Of a stretch of 64,000 nucleotides of DNA, positions 28,301 to 35,975 are shown piece by piece. The notes below the pieces were generated by a model, which had not been told where the DNA came from, ran no database searches, and saw only the letters and a program-made list of their open reading frames with translations. The position numbers and the translations under genes were made by a program. Source of the stretch: Iris pallida (Eukaryota; Streptophyta; Magnoliopsida; Asparagales; Iridaceae); contig JANAVB010005597.1 of the NCBI GenBank assembly GCA_029216955.1, positions 48,710,703 to 48,774,702 on the forward strand, written 5' to 3'. Numbering within the stretch: the first letter of the stretch is position 1; each line of letters starts with the position of its first letter.

Positions 28301-31300
28301 CGTTCAAAAAGAGGCTCCCAATGTCAGTATCAGTCTTAGTTGGTATTGGATCAGGACATGTCAAATCGTATCGATATCAGCCGTATCGACCGGTATTGGC
28401 CAATATTGCAAACTATGGCATGAACCTAACTCGAATCTTATTCGGATTATTTGAACATGACGATGTGTTTGTAAGAAATGATTGATATTTTTTGTCGAAT
28501 TGACCGGAAAAGAGACCCCCAATGTCAGTATCGGTCGGTATCGGATTGGGACATGCCAAATCGTATAAGTATCGGCCGTATCAGACGGTATTGGCCAATA
28601 CTACAAACTATGACATGAATGAGACTCGATTCTTATTCGGGTTATTGGATTAGAATGATGTGTTTGTAAGAACGGAGAAAAAAGTTCTAAAATGTAAGTA
28701 GATGGCTTGACTTGAAGCTACAACCTCCATAAAGAGTCAAGTAATGCGCAACTAACTGAGCTAACATACTGTTTTGTTTATATGTGAAGAATTATTATTA
28801 TTACTATATTACTTGCACTCCGAATTAGACCTAAATTTTATTTTGGTTTTTATATGTTGTAAATCCTTTTGGATTTACTTTTACATCCAAACTTATATTT
28901 TAGTTAAAAATCGGGTCGGTTATCAGTTACGATTGAGAGGCCATGGTGGAGGATGAAGAAGAAAAATAAATTATTTGAGGGAGTTGGGGAAAGTGAAAAA
29001 TTAGATCGTCTGCCTCCTTTGACACTGTAGTGGTCCATCGTCGTCTGCTTCGCAAGTTTGACACTCCTTCCTCATCATCACAAAGGTCACCTCGATCAGT
29101 GACATCATATCTTTCGGTAATATACTGACGAGGAGCAAATTTCATGTCTCGTTCATCTTCACCGCTGGATCTTTGATCTGGAGAGGGTTCACACCCATGT
29201 TTTAGATATAAAACAATATTCTCCATATGAAGATTATTCCTCATATGCTTATGCACTTGGCAGCCGGCCTGGCTCAATACCAAACTCGTCCAAGCTCTTC
29301 TAGAAGATTTTTTCAAATATTCTCCCTTGATGGTTTTTGTCTGACTTTGGTAGTAAAGGTATATTATTCCTTCAATTTACATTATATTTGGTGTTCCTTT
29401 AAGAGTTAGAAAATTCGATCGGACCATCTAGTGACAGATGAGGCATCTTCAAGATGTTAGTGACTTCATTAGAAGAGTTGGTTATGGACCTGCGAGTGAA
29501 TCCAATGATGAATTGACAACACATATCAAACTCTAGTCTACGAATATTTGCTACATAGTCTGTTCATGTCATGTCACAACCAGATAAAACCTGATAACCA
29601 CCATCAACGTGGCCATCTTCCACCTTGCCCTGTGCAGCGTCCTCGTCGTCGACGCCATCCTCTGTTTCGTTGTATACCCCACTCCGACACTTTGTTGTTA
29701 TCCGACGTATCCTTCATTTAACATTATGATATCCTTCATCATTTGTCTTCCTCTCCATTCCCTCAATATCACCACTGTTTCCGATCAATGCACAGTTAAT
29801 CGGCTTTTAAAGCCTCCAAATTAGCCTCTTCACCATCACATATCATTGTTGGACACTTACATTTGGAAATGAGTAGAAGCTCTACCATTATCTACTTAGA
29901 TTTCTATTAGAGATTCATTGGCACCATTGGTGGTACCTCCCAGATGACGATACCAATTGTCACCACACTTTTCACAGCAATGCTGTCTTCCGCTAATTTC
30001 AAAGTTATCCTATTTTAGCTATCTCATTAAGGGGGTTAAGTTTTAATTTGCTTGTCTTATCTTCCAGTTGAAGACAGTTTGGGGTATCTGAACAGAAATG
30101 GAGTGAAGGAATATTTTTTAAGGGAATCACTTGGTAAGTTCCAAGGAATGGACTACTTATGGATCCAATATTTTGAGAATTGGATCCATGGACGATCTAG
30201 GTTAAGGGAATCGCAAAGTTCCAAGGAATGGCTACTTATGGGTTCCATATATTAAAACCATTTGTATAGCTGCGAGTTGACGTACTCACATGAATTCAAC
30301 ATGTCTTAGAGGGCTTTGTCTACAAGCTTGCTTATAGGCTCTTTTGACCTCTAGTTCACCGTGACTTTAGCATGATAATTAATCATACTCAACTTGACGG
30401 GGAGATATAGAGGGAGCATGCGCATCAACAACATGATAACAACAATAGTACACGTCGTTGGCCTGAGTGCATTAGCAGCGGGACTTCGACATTATCATCC
30501 TCAACACACTATCATCTTTAACAGCATTGTCATCAGAGTTGGCGACCATAAAAGCTCAAAGACCACATAAAAGGCATATGCAGTTTAAGTCGGTTTGTAA
30601 CTTTTTTTTTGCAAGTTGTACATGTTGTTCAACATGTTCAACTTGAGCTGGGCTGCTGGAGTAAGAAGAATATGGATTCCTAGGATGTCTAGGCTTCATT
30701 CATTGTATCTAGGATTCTATATTAGTATTTAGGATATCAAGGACTTATCCTAGAAGTGTAGGATCTATTAGTATACTAGGATATTTTATATTCATTTACT
30801 TATAGATTGAGACTAGAATTTTATGTTCATGTTTGTACTTGGAATTACACTATATATATTAGATTGCTCCTATGGAGAGCATACCGGTTTTCTTACAATT
30901 TATTATTCTCTTTTAAATTATTATGGTTTACCATCATGTGTTCTCCTCCATCTCCCATGTCTGCCACAAGAGAGAATTCAACAATAAATGAACTCCTTTC
31001 AAGCCAAGAAGCATTCAACTTCATACATAAGTCAGTCTCATTTTCGCAACAACCAGTTCCTCTCCTGCTGTTTTGGAAGCACATGAGGATGCTTCCCATA
31101 AATTTCTCTTGATCCGTGGTAACTACTATAGATATAAATTGGGTAATTTCCGTTAAGGACATTGTTGATAGGACAATGGAATGGTCGACATTAGAATTCA
31201 CGAGGAATACTCATTCTCGATTGCATATTTTCATTTATAAATGTCAGGAAAAGGATACTTATTGTTTGTGTAACTTTGTGAGTTATTTATAAAAGATGAG

Positions 31301-34300
31301 ACGCGCAGAAAGACCGAAACCCTGTAAACTTTCAGTTGTTATCACTTAATTTGCATTAACTTCTTTTATGTTTGTTCCGGTGACTATCAAATTAAAATTA
31401 CCAAGTTGATAATTTTTCTCACGAAAATTCGGGACAATGATTTTTATGGTTGAATACAACCACCCTTGTTGTCAGATCCGGATAATATATTTTACGATCA
31501 ATACAGATTTTGACGCTTGCGATTCGGATCCCATACATGTATCTCTTCTTGGTAGTATCTTACATTCCGAATTGTCAATCTTACAATCCGATTTTGGCTC
31601 CTTACTATTGGATTCCGTACATGGATCATTCTGGCCAAGAATCGTACCCATATTACATAGATTATACGATCAGAGTTGTGGAATTAGGATCTGATCGAAC
31701 GAACCTGACCGAAGCAGAGCAAATTTGTGGTTGGGACCATATTTTGACTTTTCTCTTGAATTTGACACTTTTTTTTTACAATTAAGTATATACTTTCCTA
31801 TGCTACTCTTCATTTTCTATTAAATCAAATCTGTCTATTGTGTTATTTCTCTTCTCCCACAACTACGATTTTGAGGGGAAAGAACTCAAATCCTTGTTTT
31901 TTCCTTATCCTTTTCCTTTTGTTGCGGTTGACTTCTAGGGCTTAGGAAAGATAGAATCACATGGTTGTGATTTACAAAATTTCGTTTGAGGCGACTTTTA
32001 ATTTGTGCTATCTTTTCTACCACTTTCCTCTTTGGTTTTGGAAGATGGAAAGAAAATTGAGGTGATAGGGAGCATTGCACGGTTGTGGACAAGGATCAGA
32101 AACATCTGCAATGCAAATAGTGGCTTATGAGTTTTTAATTTTGGGTACCAACTTTAGTTTTTGAGTCGGTTGACTTGTTTTGTGCATGATATGCTAAAAT
32201 CTATTTGTTTGTGGATCTATTTATCAATTATACATGATATCTCTTATATTTGAATTGCCCATATTTTTTAATATTTATTTGATTTTGTTTTATAGATTTA
32301 CTCGATACGATTTCCGGATCCCAATCCGGTCCGGACCCCTTCCGATGAGATCCGATTTTGACAACATTGACAACAACAACATTTTGGTATTGGGTGGATT
32401 TTTGGGATCGGGTGGATTTTTTTTAATGGTTGAATACCACCTGTAAATTGTGATCTTAGGTAATAGCCTGCCTTAGTTAATTACCATAAAAGTCTTCTGT
32501 GAATGGAGTCAATGGACATATCTAGCTGATTTGCTGCATGATTGATCTAGCAGCTGCTAATGGGATAATGCAGTTATAAAAGTATGCATCAAGATAGTTG
32601 TAGTGTTGCCATCTAAGAGTAGAATGGAAATTCAGTTTCATTACTTCCCTAATGCTTATGAACAACGCTTTCTGGATATCTGCAATTGCAAAGGTTGTCA
32701 TACATGAATCTGTCATATTTTACCTACAAAATAAGGCAATAAGCTTTGAGATAATTTTGTAGTTTTTGTGAATTATATTCCAGATTATTAACAGAAGATC
32801 CGCATCAAAGGCTTGGAGCTAGAGGAGCGTCAGAAGTAAGTTGCTTTTATGCTCTGAAATTTATTGACGAACAATTTTCTTATATACTGTAACTGTAAAA
32901 ATTTGAAATCCATATTTCTAGTATTCTAAAAAGTGTATAATTTCCAGGTGAAACAACATGTTTTCTTTAAAAATATTAGCTGGGATACTCTTGCCAGGCA
33001 AAAGGTGATAATATGATATACTGACTGCTATATTATCAAACCTGGCAAATTTCAGAATTCACCAATACTGCATATCTTGTAGGCGGCATTTGTTCCTGCT
33101 TTTGATAGTGCACATGATACCAGCTATTTCACTAGCCGTTATTCCTGGAACCCATCAGATGAGTTCATTAATGAAGCCAGTGAATATGAGGATTCCAGTG
33201 ACAATGGCAGCATAAGTGGTGGAAGTAGTTGCATAAGTAATCGGCATGAGGAACCGGTATGGAATGATTATCCGGCTAAGCTTCATTCACAGTGATGGTG
33301 CTTTTATCTAAAAATTGACTGCCATTATGCATTTAGCACCACATGATACAATCCTTCATAAATTTGCAACAAAGTTTCTCTCTCTCTCTCTCTCTCTCTC
33401 TACACACATACACTAGCAGAAACGCCATACATTGAACGGTTATTATGTAAGATAACTTATTATAATATTGTTTTTAACATTTTTAATTTTGATAGGTTTA
33501 AAGTCATGCAAGGAGACCTTATTGAATTATAGATTAATCTCAACCAAGGAAATAATATTCTAATTTAACACTTACAAAGCAGTAAGCAATAAGCATAAAA
33601 CAAATATGTAGTATAACTAATAAGCAATAAGCATTAAGCAATAAGCATAAAAGTAATATAAGAAACAACAAATATAAAATAACCAATATTCAACATCAAG
33701 TAAGGGTATTAAGAATAATTGGGCAACCCTAGGCGGATATTTTTTCCTGGGCGACCTTAGACGGATTTTTTTTTCCTGGACGATCCTAGGCGCGCGCTTA
33801 GGCGAGCAAAATCTCACCCAAGAAAATTATCCCCAGGTCGAGGCGCGACCTCTCCAACCTGCACACCTACGCGTGCCTAGGCGTCGCCTGTGACAAAAGG
33901 AGAACAACCAAACCATTATCTCATAAGTATGATTGGTGTCTTAAGGATTTTTTTCTACAATATTATATGAATTATTTTTCGCAATGACACATTGTTGAAA
34001 ATTTCATTCTTGTTCATAAATGATGATTTAAATAAAATTTAATACGATTTTTCTATATAATAATTATTATTCAAATGAATATTAAATAAATTTTTGATAT
34101 AAGCATAGATTTAATGTAAGTGAATTGGTTTGGTAACAAAATATTACATTAAAATTTGGTATATGAATAATTACACCTAATGAAATGATTTTGTATCTTT
34201 TTGCAAATAAAATAAATAAAATTTTAAAAGCTAAGATTTGGATAAATTGAAATTTGAAGAATTTTTAACCTATAATTTGTGGTTTCTATAATTAAGTGAA

Positions 34301-35248
34301 TCACGTTTAGTGAAAAGAATATTACATGAATATTTGATATACTGAATAATTGTGTATAAAGTAATGGGGTTTGGATCATAAAAAATAATGAACAATTAAA
34401 AATTTGAAATTTGAAATCTTAGATTTGGATAATATTAATTTTGGAGTGATCTTGTTAACCTATATTTATGCATAAAGAAATGAATTTGATTTTTTTTTTC
34501 CCCTGAAAAAAGAATGAAAAAATTATAGAAGTAAGAGTTAAGTTTTGGATAAATATTAAATTTAAAGAAATCTTGTTAACCTATAGTTTATTATAGATTA
34601 AAGGAATATGTATTTGTAAGAAAGTATCACATGAATTTCGTTGCGATAAATAATTATGCGTAAAAGAATGAATTTTGGATCTTTTGCAAAGAAAATGAAA
34701 ATATATAAATTTAAAATCTTAGTTTTGGATAAGATTAAATTTGAAGAAATCTTTTAAGCTATATTTTCTAATTTCCATAATAGATGACATGCACAATGGT
34801 CGAGTTGGCACAATAAGTTGCAAGGAAGGCCTCCAAAATTGCTCTAGATTAAAAAAAATACCCAAAACAATTGTGGGAGCTCTATGATTTCTTTTCCTTG
34901 AGAAGTTCCTTAGGTGGAATTCACGTGGAACAATCCGAAGTCTCTACAAAATATATTGGAAGAATCCACATGGAATAATCCAACTACGAAACATATTGGA
35001 AGAAAGTTAGTTACAAGAGGATTTGATAGGCTATTTGGATTGGATTCCAACATGTAGACTCCCACGTAGATTACCTAAGGGGACCCCTTAGGAACTGTTA
35101 ATCCGACACGACACGCACACAAGTTAATGCAAGAGTACTTTACTTAATTTTTGAATATGCTGGCAAACAGGGGGATCCATGCGATGGTCTCACAGGGATT
35201 GATTCAGACACATCTGTCAATTATTCATTCAGTAATTTCTCATTCAAG
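4625..35248 (+). CDS. IREH1: IRE-family AGC Ser/Thr protein kinase gene (IREH1-like), 14 exons placed, frameshifted, ends missing
   Basis: The spliced exons give the order typical of plant IRE / IREH1 / IRE3 kinases. First comes a conserved helical region before the kinase, then a Ser-rich linker, a C-x2-C-x11-H-x3-C zinc finger, and a split kinase domain. The kinase domain has a glycine loop (SRGAFGRVF), FAIK lysine, HRDLKPDN catalytic loop, DFG, a long basic insert, GTPDYLAPE, and a MAST-like tail (SYFTSRYSW). The family acts on cytoplasmic or nuclear substrates; Arabidopsis IRE is known for root-hair elongation. Choosing IREH1 over IRE3 or IRE is inference. All exon junctions agree in phase. 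The exons sum to 3,046 nt, one more than 1,015 codons, because of an extra A at 4676-4679. The N-terminal exon(s) and the short last exon are absent. The span exceeds 30 kb because transposons sit in the introns. Confidence 0.9.
4974..6347 (+). CDS. IREH1: Kinase exon 2: IRE regulatory region with C2HC finger
   Basis: This is 458 open codons between TTTACATAG and GTAGTT. Codons 1-110 hold the conserved helical region ([60 protein letters not shown]). A Ser/Glu-rich linker follows. A zinc finger with Cys288, Cys291, His303 and Cys307 (codon numbers within the exon) comes next, then [22 protein letters not shown] and a Ser/Thr-Pro-rich stretch likely to be phosphorylated. The exon is intact. 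Confidence 0.95.
6348..7266. other. Intron sequence, nothing recognised
   Basis: AT-rich intronic sequence with no clear transposon ends and no reading frame worth reporting. Confidence 0.5.
7267..7304 (+). repeat. Poly-C run of 38
   Basis: An uninterrupted run of 38 C on the strand transcribed into the kinase pre-mRNA. It directly abuts the LINE fragment that follows. Confidence 0.95.
7305..8165 (-). mobile_element. RTE-type LINE reverse transcriptase fragment, antisense in the intron
   Basis: Read on the minus strand, the nucleotide text closely follows the reverse-transcriptase region common to plant RTE/BovB-like LINEs. The piece around 7870-8130 covers the catalytic segment, and 7320-7860 the part downstream of it. 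Frames are broken by many indels. I recognise it from remembered family sequence, without an alignment. The C38 run marks its + strand left border. Confidence 0.65.
8580..9049 (-). mobile_element. Short non-autonomous Helitron
   Basis: Read on the minus strand it begins TCTATCTACTATATAATAAG after a host A. It ends with the hairpin CGTGCAAAGCACG, a 10-nt spacer and CTAG before a host T. This is the Helitron layout: 5' TC, 3' hairpin then CTRR, insertion between A and T. The 470-bp body has no coding capacity. Confidence 0.85.
9446..9618 (+). CDS. IREH1: Kinase exon 3: conserved helical segment before the kinase domain
   Basis: The exon follows GATGCAG and ends in CA before GTGAGT, leaving phase 2. 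It encodes [20 protein letters not shown] and [15 protein letters not shown], which match the IRE family. The split Gln codon (CA/G) is completed by the next exon. Confidence 0.92.
9810..10047 (+). CDS. IREH1: Kinase exon 4: glycine loop and ATP-binding lysine
   Basis: The exon follows ACAATTAG and ends AAG before GTAATT, in phase 0. It encodes an acidic stretch, then [20 protein letters not shown] and the GDLFAIK lysine. This is the start of the kinase domain. Confidence 0.93.
10048..10705. other. Intron sequence with poly-C run
   Basis: Intronic sequence with a C28 run at 10626-10653. The Pro-rich frames across the C run are artefacts of the homopolymer. Confidence 0.6.
10706..11285 (+). 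pseudogene. Ty3/gypsy integrase C-terminal relic
   Basis: The + strand contains pieces typical of the end of gypsy integrase. These are [20 protein letters not shown], then [11 protein letters not shown] and an IVYGSN segment. Further on there are [11 protein letters not shown] and an IRHLVPKS segment near 11160-11240. Frames shift between the pieces, so it is a decayed fragment in the kinase intron. No LTR was found next to it. Confidence 0.7.
11286..11832. other. Intron sequence, nothing recognised
   Basis: AT-rich intron sequence leading to the acceptor of kinase exon 5. Confidence 0.5.
11833..11925 (+). CDS. IREH1: Kinase exon 5: alpha-C helix region
   Basis: 31 codons from [20 protein letters not shown] to NPFV, with the conserved alpha-C Glu in AERD. 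The acceptor is CTGCAG and the donor GTGAGC; both ends are phase 0. Confidence 0.93.
12010..12150 (+). CDS. IREH1: Kinase exon 6: hinge and D/E helices
   Basis: 47 codons including the hinge [17 protein letters not shown] and [11 protein letters not shown]. The acceptor is ACAAG and the donor GTAAGC; both ends are phase 0. The intron to exon 5 is only 84 bp. Confidence 0.92.
12229..12321 (+). CDS. IREH1: Kinase exon 7: catalytic loop
   Basis: 31 codons with [20 protein letters not shown], the catalytic loop with its Asp and Asn. The acceptor is ATACAG and the donor GTATAA; both ends are phase 0. Confidence 0.94.
12322..13379. other. Intron sequence, nothing recognised
   Basis: AT-rich. A short imperfect direct repeat around GCCTAATTGCCATTTT lies near 12620-12700. 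No coding content was recognised. Confidence 0.5.
13380..14060 (+). pseudogene. Ty1/copia RT C-terminal and RNase H relic
   Basis: Around 13420-13490 the + strand encodes a [23 protein letters not shown] piece, the typical segment after copia RT. Around 13750-14040 pieces resembling the RNase H region occur in shifting frames: a tyrosine- or proline-led Asp-Ala-Asp, later SLKSKKQ and DEADYHDMA. The middle is deleted or rearranged; two copies of TTTATTGGTTGTCG lie at 13522-13560. Confidence 0.65.
14061..16269. other. Intron with old dispersed repeats
   Basis: AT-rich. The parts near 14580-14700 and 15340-15460 are related to 2790-2930 and 3060-3230 respectively. A CT run lies at 14416-14432. 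No genes. Confidence 0.45.
16270..16995 (-). repeat. Dispersed TATCGG-rich repeat, inverted copy
   Basis: Read in reverse this matches the family at 27555-28672 (motifs CCCCCAATGTCAGTATCGG and GTATCGGTATCGG). It contains an internal imperfect duplication (TGTTGGGGGT, then CTTTTC and AATTGACC) near 16401-16521. A further relative lies at about 59904-60245. Confidence 0.55.
16996..17470. other. Intron sequence, nothing recognised
   Basis: No repeat ends or reading frame recognised; it leads into the acceptor of kinase exon 8. Confidence 0.5.
17471..17681 (+). CDS. IREH1: Kinase exon 8: DFG motif, long basic insert and APE motif
   Basis: It starts [11 protein letters not shown] roughly 45-residue insert with a basic patch ([11 protein letters not shown]) separates DFG from [13 protein letters not shown]. 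Such an insert is typical of IRE, MAST and Greatwall-type kinases. The exon ends one base into a Gly codon before GTTAGT. Confidence 0.94.
17837..17922 (+). CDS. IREH1: Kinase exon 9: ADWWSVGV region
   Basis: It completes the split Gly codon and encodes [19 protein letters not shown] and [10 protein letters not shown]. The donor is GTTCTT, a weak match to consensus, and it is duplicated 107 bp downstream (see 17923-18135). Confidence 0.93.
17923..18135 (+). repeat. 107-bp tandem duplication starting at the exon 9 donor
   Basis: 17923-18029 is repeated as 18030-18135 with a single one-base deletion. Each copy begins GTTCTTTTCT and is preceded by ACAG, so the donor context of exon 9 occurs twice, 107 bp apart. 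Confidence 0.95.
18653..18741 (+). CDS. IREH1: Kinase exon 10: C-lobe, last exon before the 14-kb intron
   Basis: It encodes [20 protein letters not shown] and FEAFDLIDR, ending in phase 2 (AG of an Arg codon) before GTACGA. The next coding base is at 32784, so the intron is 14,042 bp. Confidence 0.93.
18742..18934. other. Start of the 14-kb intron
   Basis: Ordinary AT-rich intron sequence. Confidence 0.5.
18935..19399 (+). mobile_element. Copia-like LTR/leader relic
   Basis: Sequence around ACTTATAGATTGAG, then GGAATTA, then AGAGCATGCCGGTT parallels 30790-30900 in the same order. The layout (LTR end, then ATGGTATC near 19355, resembling a Met-tRNA primer site) suggests a copia-type LTR end. 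It contains a TA run at 19058-19078. Tentative. Confidence 0.4.
19400..20789 (-). repeat. 3' LTR of the copia-type element
   Basis: 1,390 bp, similar throughout to 25989-27368 with scattered substitutions and a G12 run near its + strand left end. Beside it, 20790-20812 is a T-rich tract, i.e. the polypurine tract of the minus strand. Confidence 0.92.
20790..22743. other. AT-rich internal region of the copia-type element
   Basis: No polymerase motif can be read on either strand; the sequence looks like long-decayed or filler DNA between Gag and the 3' LTR. Confidence 0.6.
22744..23346 (-). mobile_element. LINE 3' end nested in the copia-type element
   Basis: On the minus strand it encodes the zinc-binding region found after RT in plant L1-type LINEs ([61 protein letters not shown]). 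It ends in a poly(A), seen as a T run on +. It is flanked by a 15-bp duplication GAATCATTTCAAGTA / GAATCATTTCATGTA (22729-22743, 23347-23361) with one mismatch, so it is a 5'-truncated LINE insertion. Confidence 0.88.
23347..23417. repeat. Near-perfect palindrome around a TA run
   Basis: GAATCATTTCATGTATGCC, then a TA repeat, then GGCATACATGAAATGATTC. The arms are 19 bp or more with an AT core and would form a long hairpin. The left arm overlaps the LINE target duplication. Confidence 0.9.
23418..24409. other. AT-rich internal region of the copia-type element
   Basis: As for 20790-22743: no coding content recognised. Confidence 0.6.
24410..24757 (-). pseudogene. Copia-type Gag C-terminal remnant
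   Basis: A second minus-strand frame with a [14 protein letters not shown] knuckle-like motif, in which a Lys replaces the usual Gly before His, and a [16 protein letters not shown] tail. This is the region just before protease in copia elements. No protease or polymerase follows. Confidence 0.7.
24921..25844 (-). CDS. Copia-type Gag, N-terminal and central part
   Basis: The minus-strand frame of 307 codons starts 131 bp after the primer site. It carries [20 protein letters not shown], the hallmark of copia Gag, and a zinc knuckle [14 protein letters not shown] (C-x2-C-x4-H-x4-C). Gag packages element RNA into particles. It is Lys/Glu-rich at the C-terminus and then loses frame. Confidence 0.88.
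   Translation of the reverse strand: MAVVKSIFTGEGQSTNRLTLFDGTNYTYWKTRMSFYLKSLDFDLWSCVINGYKKSTITSILTSSIINLPYYSYTEEKKKLASLDAKAMHTFYCAVDINVLNLITTCTTSNKIWKLLETSYECRYKSKVSKSREEDSPHNDANVCMIALKFQVQHNPLYEEELVCQNCRRSGHVIKDCLATRKENHYERSSSHKYANTSIWRESEASDFEKEERPRQAANIWSMALSNEVQNNPLYEESGFSYDELSNVVSDLLEEHKKVLDKYKQATKDILAYKRENEKLTCLLNDARNISTSDNSTEIFIFEFRLH
25975..25986 (-). promoter_or_regulatory. Primer binding site (initiator Met-tRNA)
   Basis: On the minus strand it reads TGGTATCAGAGC, directly after the LTR end. A second copy with the same flank (GATACCAATTGTAGGA on +) lies 94 bp away near 25885. Confidence 0.88.
25989..27368 (-). repeat. 5' LTR of the copia-type element
   Basis: 1,380 bp with the same ends as 19400-20789. 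It adjoins the primer binding site on its + strand left side. Confidence 0.92.
27555..28672 (+). repeat. TATCGG-rich dispersed repeat with nested MITE and tandem duplication
   Basis: The family begins near AACCAAGGTTAGCAATATCGG. It is split by the hAT-like MITE at 27733-28156 and ends in two imperfect units, 28311-28477 and 28512-28672. Relatives lie at 16270-16995 (inverted) and about 59904-60245. Confidence 0.6.
27733..28156. mobile_element. hAT-like MITE rich in GCCTAGGCGG
   Basis: The termini CAAGGTTCTAAACGG and (inverted) CAGTGTTCTAAATGG are flanked by 8-bp near-repeats CTTTCAGT (27725-27732) and CTTTCAAT (28157-28164). Both ends are packed with GCCTAGGCGG-type repeats able to fold back. 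The 8-bp duplication places it in hAT. Confidence 0.8.
28673..30667. other. Intron sequence, no gene recognised
   Basis: Contains a 129-codon minus-strand frame (28927-29316) without recognisable motifs, and a short duplication AAGTTCCAAGGAATGG (30134-30149, 30213-30228). Nothing else. Confidence 0.45.
30668..31112 (+). mobile_element. Copia-like LTR/leader relic, second copy
   Basis: Parallels 19100-19400 (ACTTATAGATTGAG, then TTGGAATTA, then GAGCATACCGGTT). A short frame that could be a Gag start follows at 30942. Tentative. Confidence 0.4.
31113..32783. other. Intron sequence with a possible decayed MITE
   Basis: GTTGTCAGATCCGG near 31467 and its imperfect inverse near 32345-32365 (GATCCGATTTTGACAAC) bracket about 0.9 kb. 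Sequences near ATGGTTGAATAC flank both sides (31446, 32427). It resembles a non-autonomous DNA element, but the target duplication is not clean. Confidence 0.35.
32784..32835 (+). CDS. IREH1: Kinase exon 11: end of the C-lobe
   Basis: The first base A completes the split Arg codon, followed by [17 protein letters not shown], the conserved Arg-containing motif near the end of AGC kinase domains. The acceptor is TATTCCAG and the donor GTAAGT. Confidence 0.92.
32948..33004 (+). CDS. IREH1: Kinase exon 12
   Basis: 19 codons, [19 protein letters not shown], the conserved H-x-F-F segment at the end of the kinase domain. Acceptor TTTCCAG, donor GTGATA; both ends are phase 0. Confidence 0.92.
33083..33256 (+). 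CDS. IREH1: Kinase exon 13: C-terminal extension
   Basis: 58 codons with [20 protein letters not shown] and a Ser/Asp-rich stretch. This corresponds to the AGC C-terminal tail of the MAST/IRE type. Both ends are phase 0 (acceptor TTGTAG, donor GTATGG). Confidence 0.92.
33257..34227. other. Intron with CT microsatellite and GCCTAGGCG relic
   Basis: A (CT)n run lies at 33377-33401. The part 33720-33895 carries CCTAGGCG motifs like the hAT-like MITEs at 484 and 27733 but lacks clear ends. Confidence 0.5.
34228..34775 (+). repeat. Degenerate tandem repeat, about four units
   Basis: The order TTTTGGATAA, AATTTGAAGAAATCTT, TTAACCTATA recurs with variation near 34235, 34420, 34550 and 34715. The unit is 130-185 bp and AT-rich. 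Confidence 0.7.
35171..35248 (+). CDS. IREH1: Kinase exon 14: last exon found
   Basis: 26 codons ending in [12 protein letters not shown] before a consensus donor GTAAGT, in phase 0. Family members continue with a short exon beginning Asn-Leu-Ser-Gln-Leu. I did not find it between here and the retrotransposon cluster, nor in the rest of the window. Confidence 0.88.
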
Positions 35249-35956
35249 GTAAGTAGTCACATCAACAGCATCAAATTCTCTTCCATTTTCTTGCTAACTT
35301 CTCATTTCAGTTGTCTTATAAACATCTTTTCAGATTTTGGCCAAAAATTCTAGCAGGTTAGAAATTGGAAAATGATATATAGATGCAATATTTTAACAAA
35401 TGACATAACATAGCTTGTAACCTTGTGCTCCGAATAAACCCACTTTCCTACTATTATTTTAGCTAGATTATCATGGTAACCATTTTTTCAACCATGAAAG
35501 AGTCGAACTTGTCCTGGTAACCCTTGGTTGCGCCTCGAGAAGCATCGGACGAGGATCCGAGCCAGACTGACCAACTTGTTAGTGAGCCAGCGAAAGACAG
35601 AACTATCCATAAGGTAATTCATTATTTCCCTTTACTGTTATGGAGGTTTAACTGGTTGTCCAAGGATGATAATGGGATCGGCCAGGTCTGGCTGAGCAAT
35701 TCCATGAGGTCCCGACATATTCTGGTCGGAAAACTTGGCCCTGCCAGGTCCTGATCTTAGGAAACTTAGGCCCTAACCCAGCCCATAGGGCTTTGGGCGC
35801 CCAGAAATTATATTCATCTAAAAATGGTAGTAATATTAAATTCTGCAGGAATTCGTCTAATTTTGACAATTTCTTATGTAATAAGTCAAAATCCAACAAT
35901 TGAATTCGAGGATTTTGTTTAATTGGATGGGGATTTTATTATTCATCACATGGATA
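35249..35956. other. Intron or 3' flank after exon 14, no terminal exon found
   Basis: A stretch open over APREASDEDPSQ (35530-35620), followed by a GTAATT donor, lacks an acceptor and does not resemble the family's last exon. The part 35660-35790 looks like a MITE relic (GGCCC-rich). Nothing else was recognised. Confidence 0.45.
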
Positions 35957-35975
35957 ATAAATGACGGGGGACGAA

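Noticed and set aside
28927..29316. 129-codon minus-strand frame in the large intron
   Set aside because: No motif, low-complexity end, no supporting promoter or conservation visible.
35524..35611. Possible last exon of the kinase (stretch with EDPSQ and a following GTAATT)
   Set aside because: No acceptor in front, an in-frame stop just upstream, and no match to the expected Asn-Leu-Ser-Gln-Leu start.
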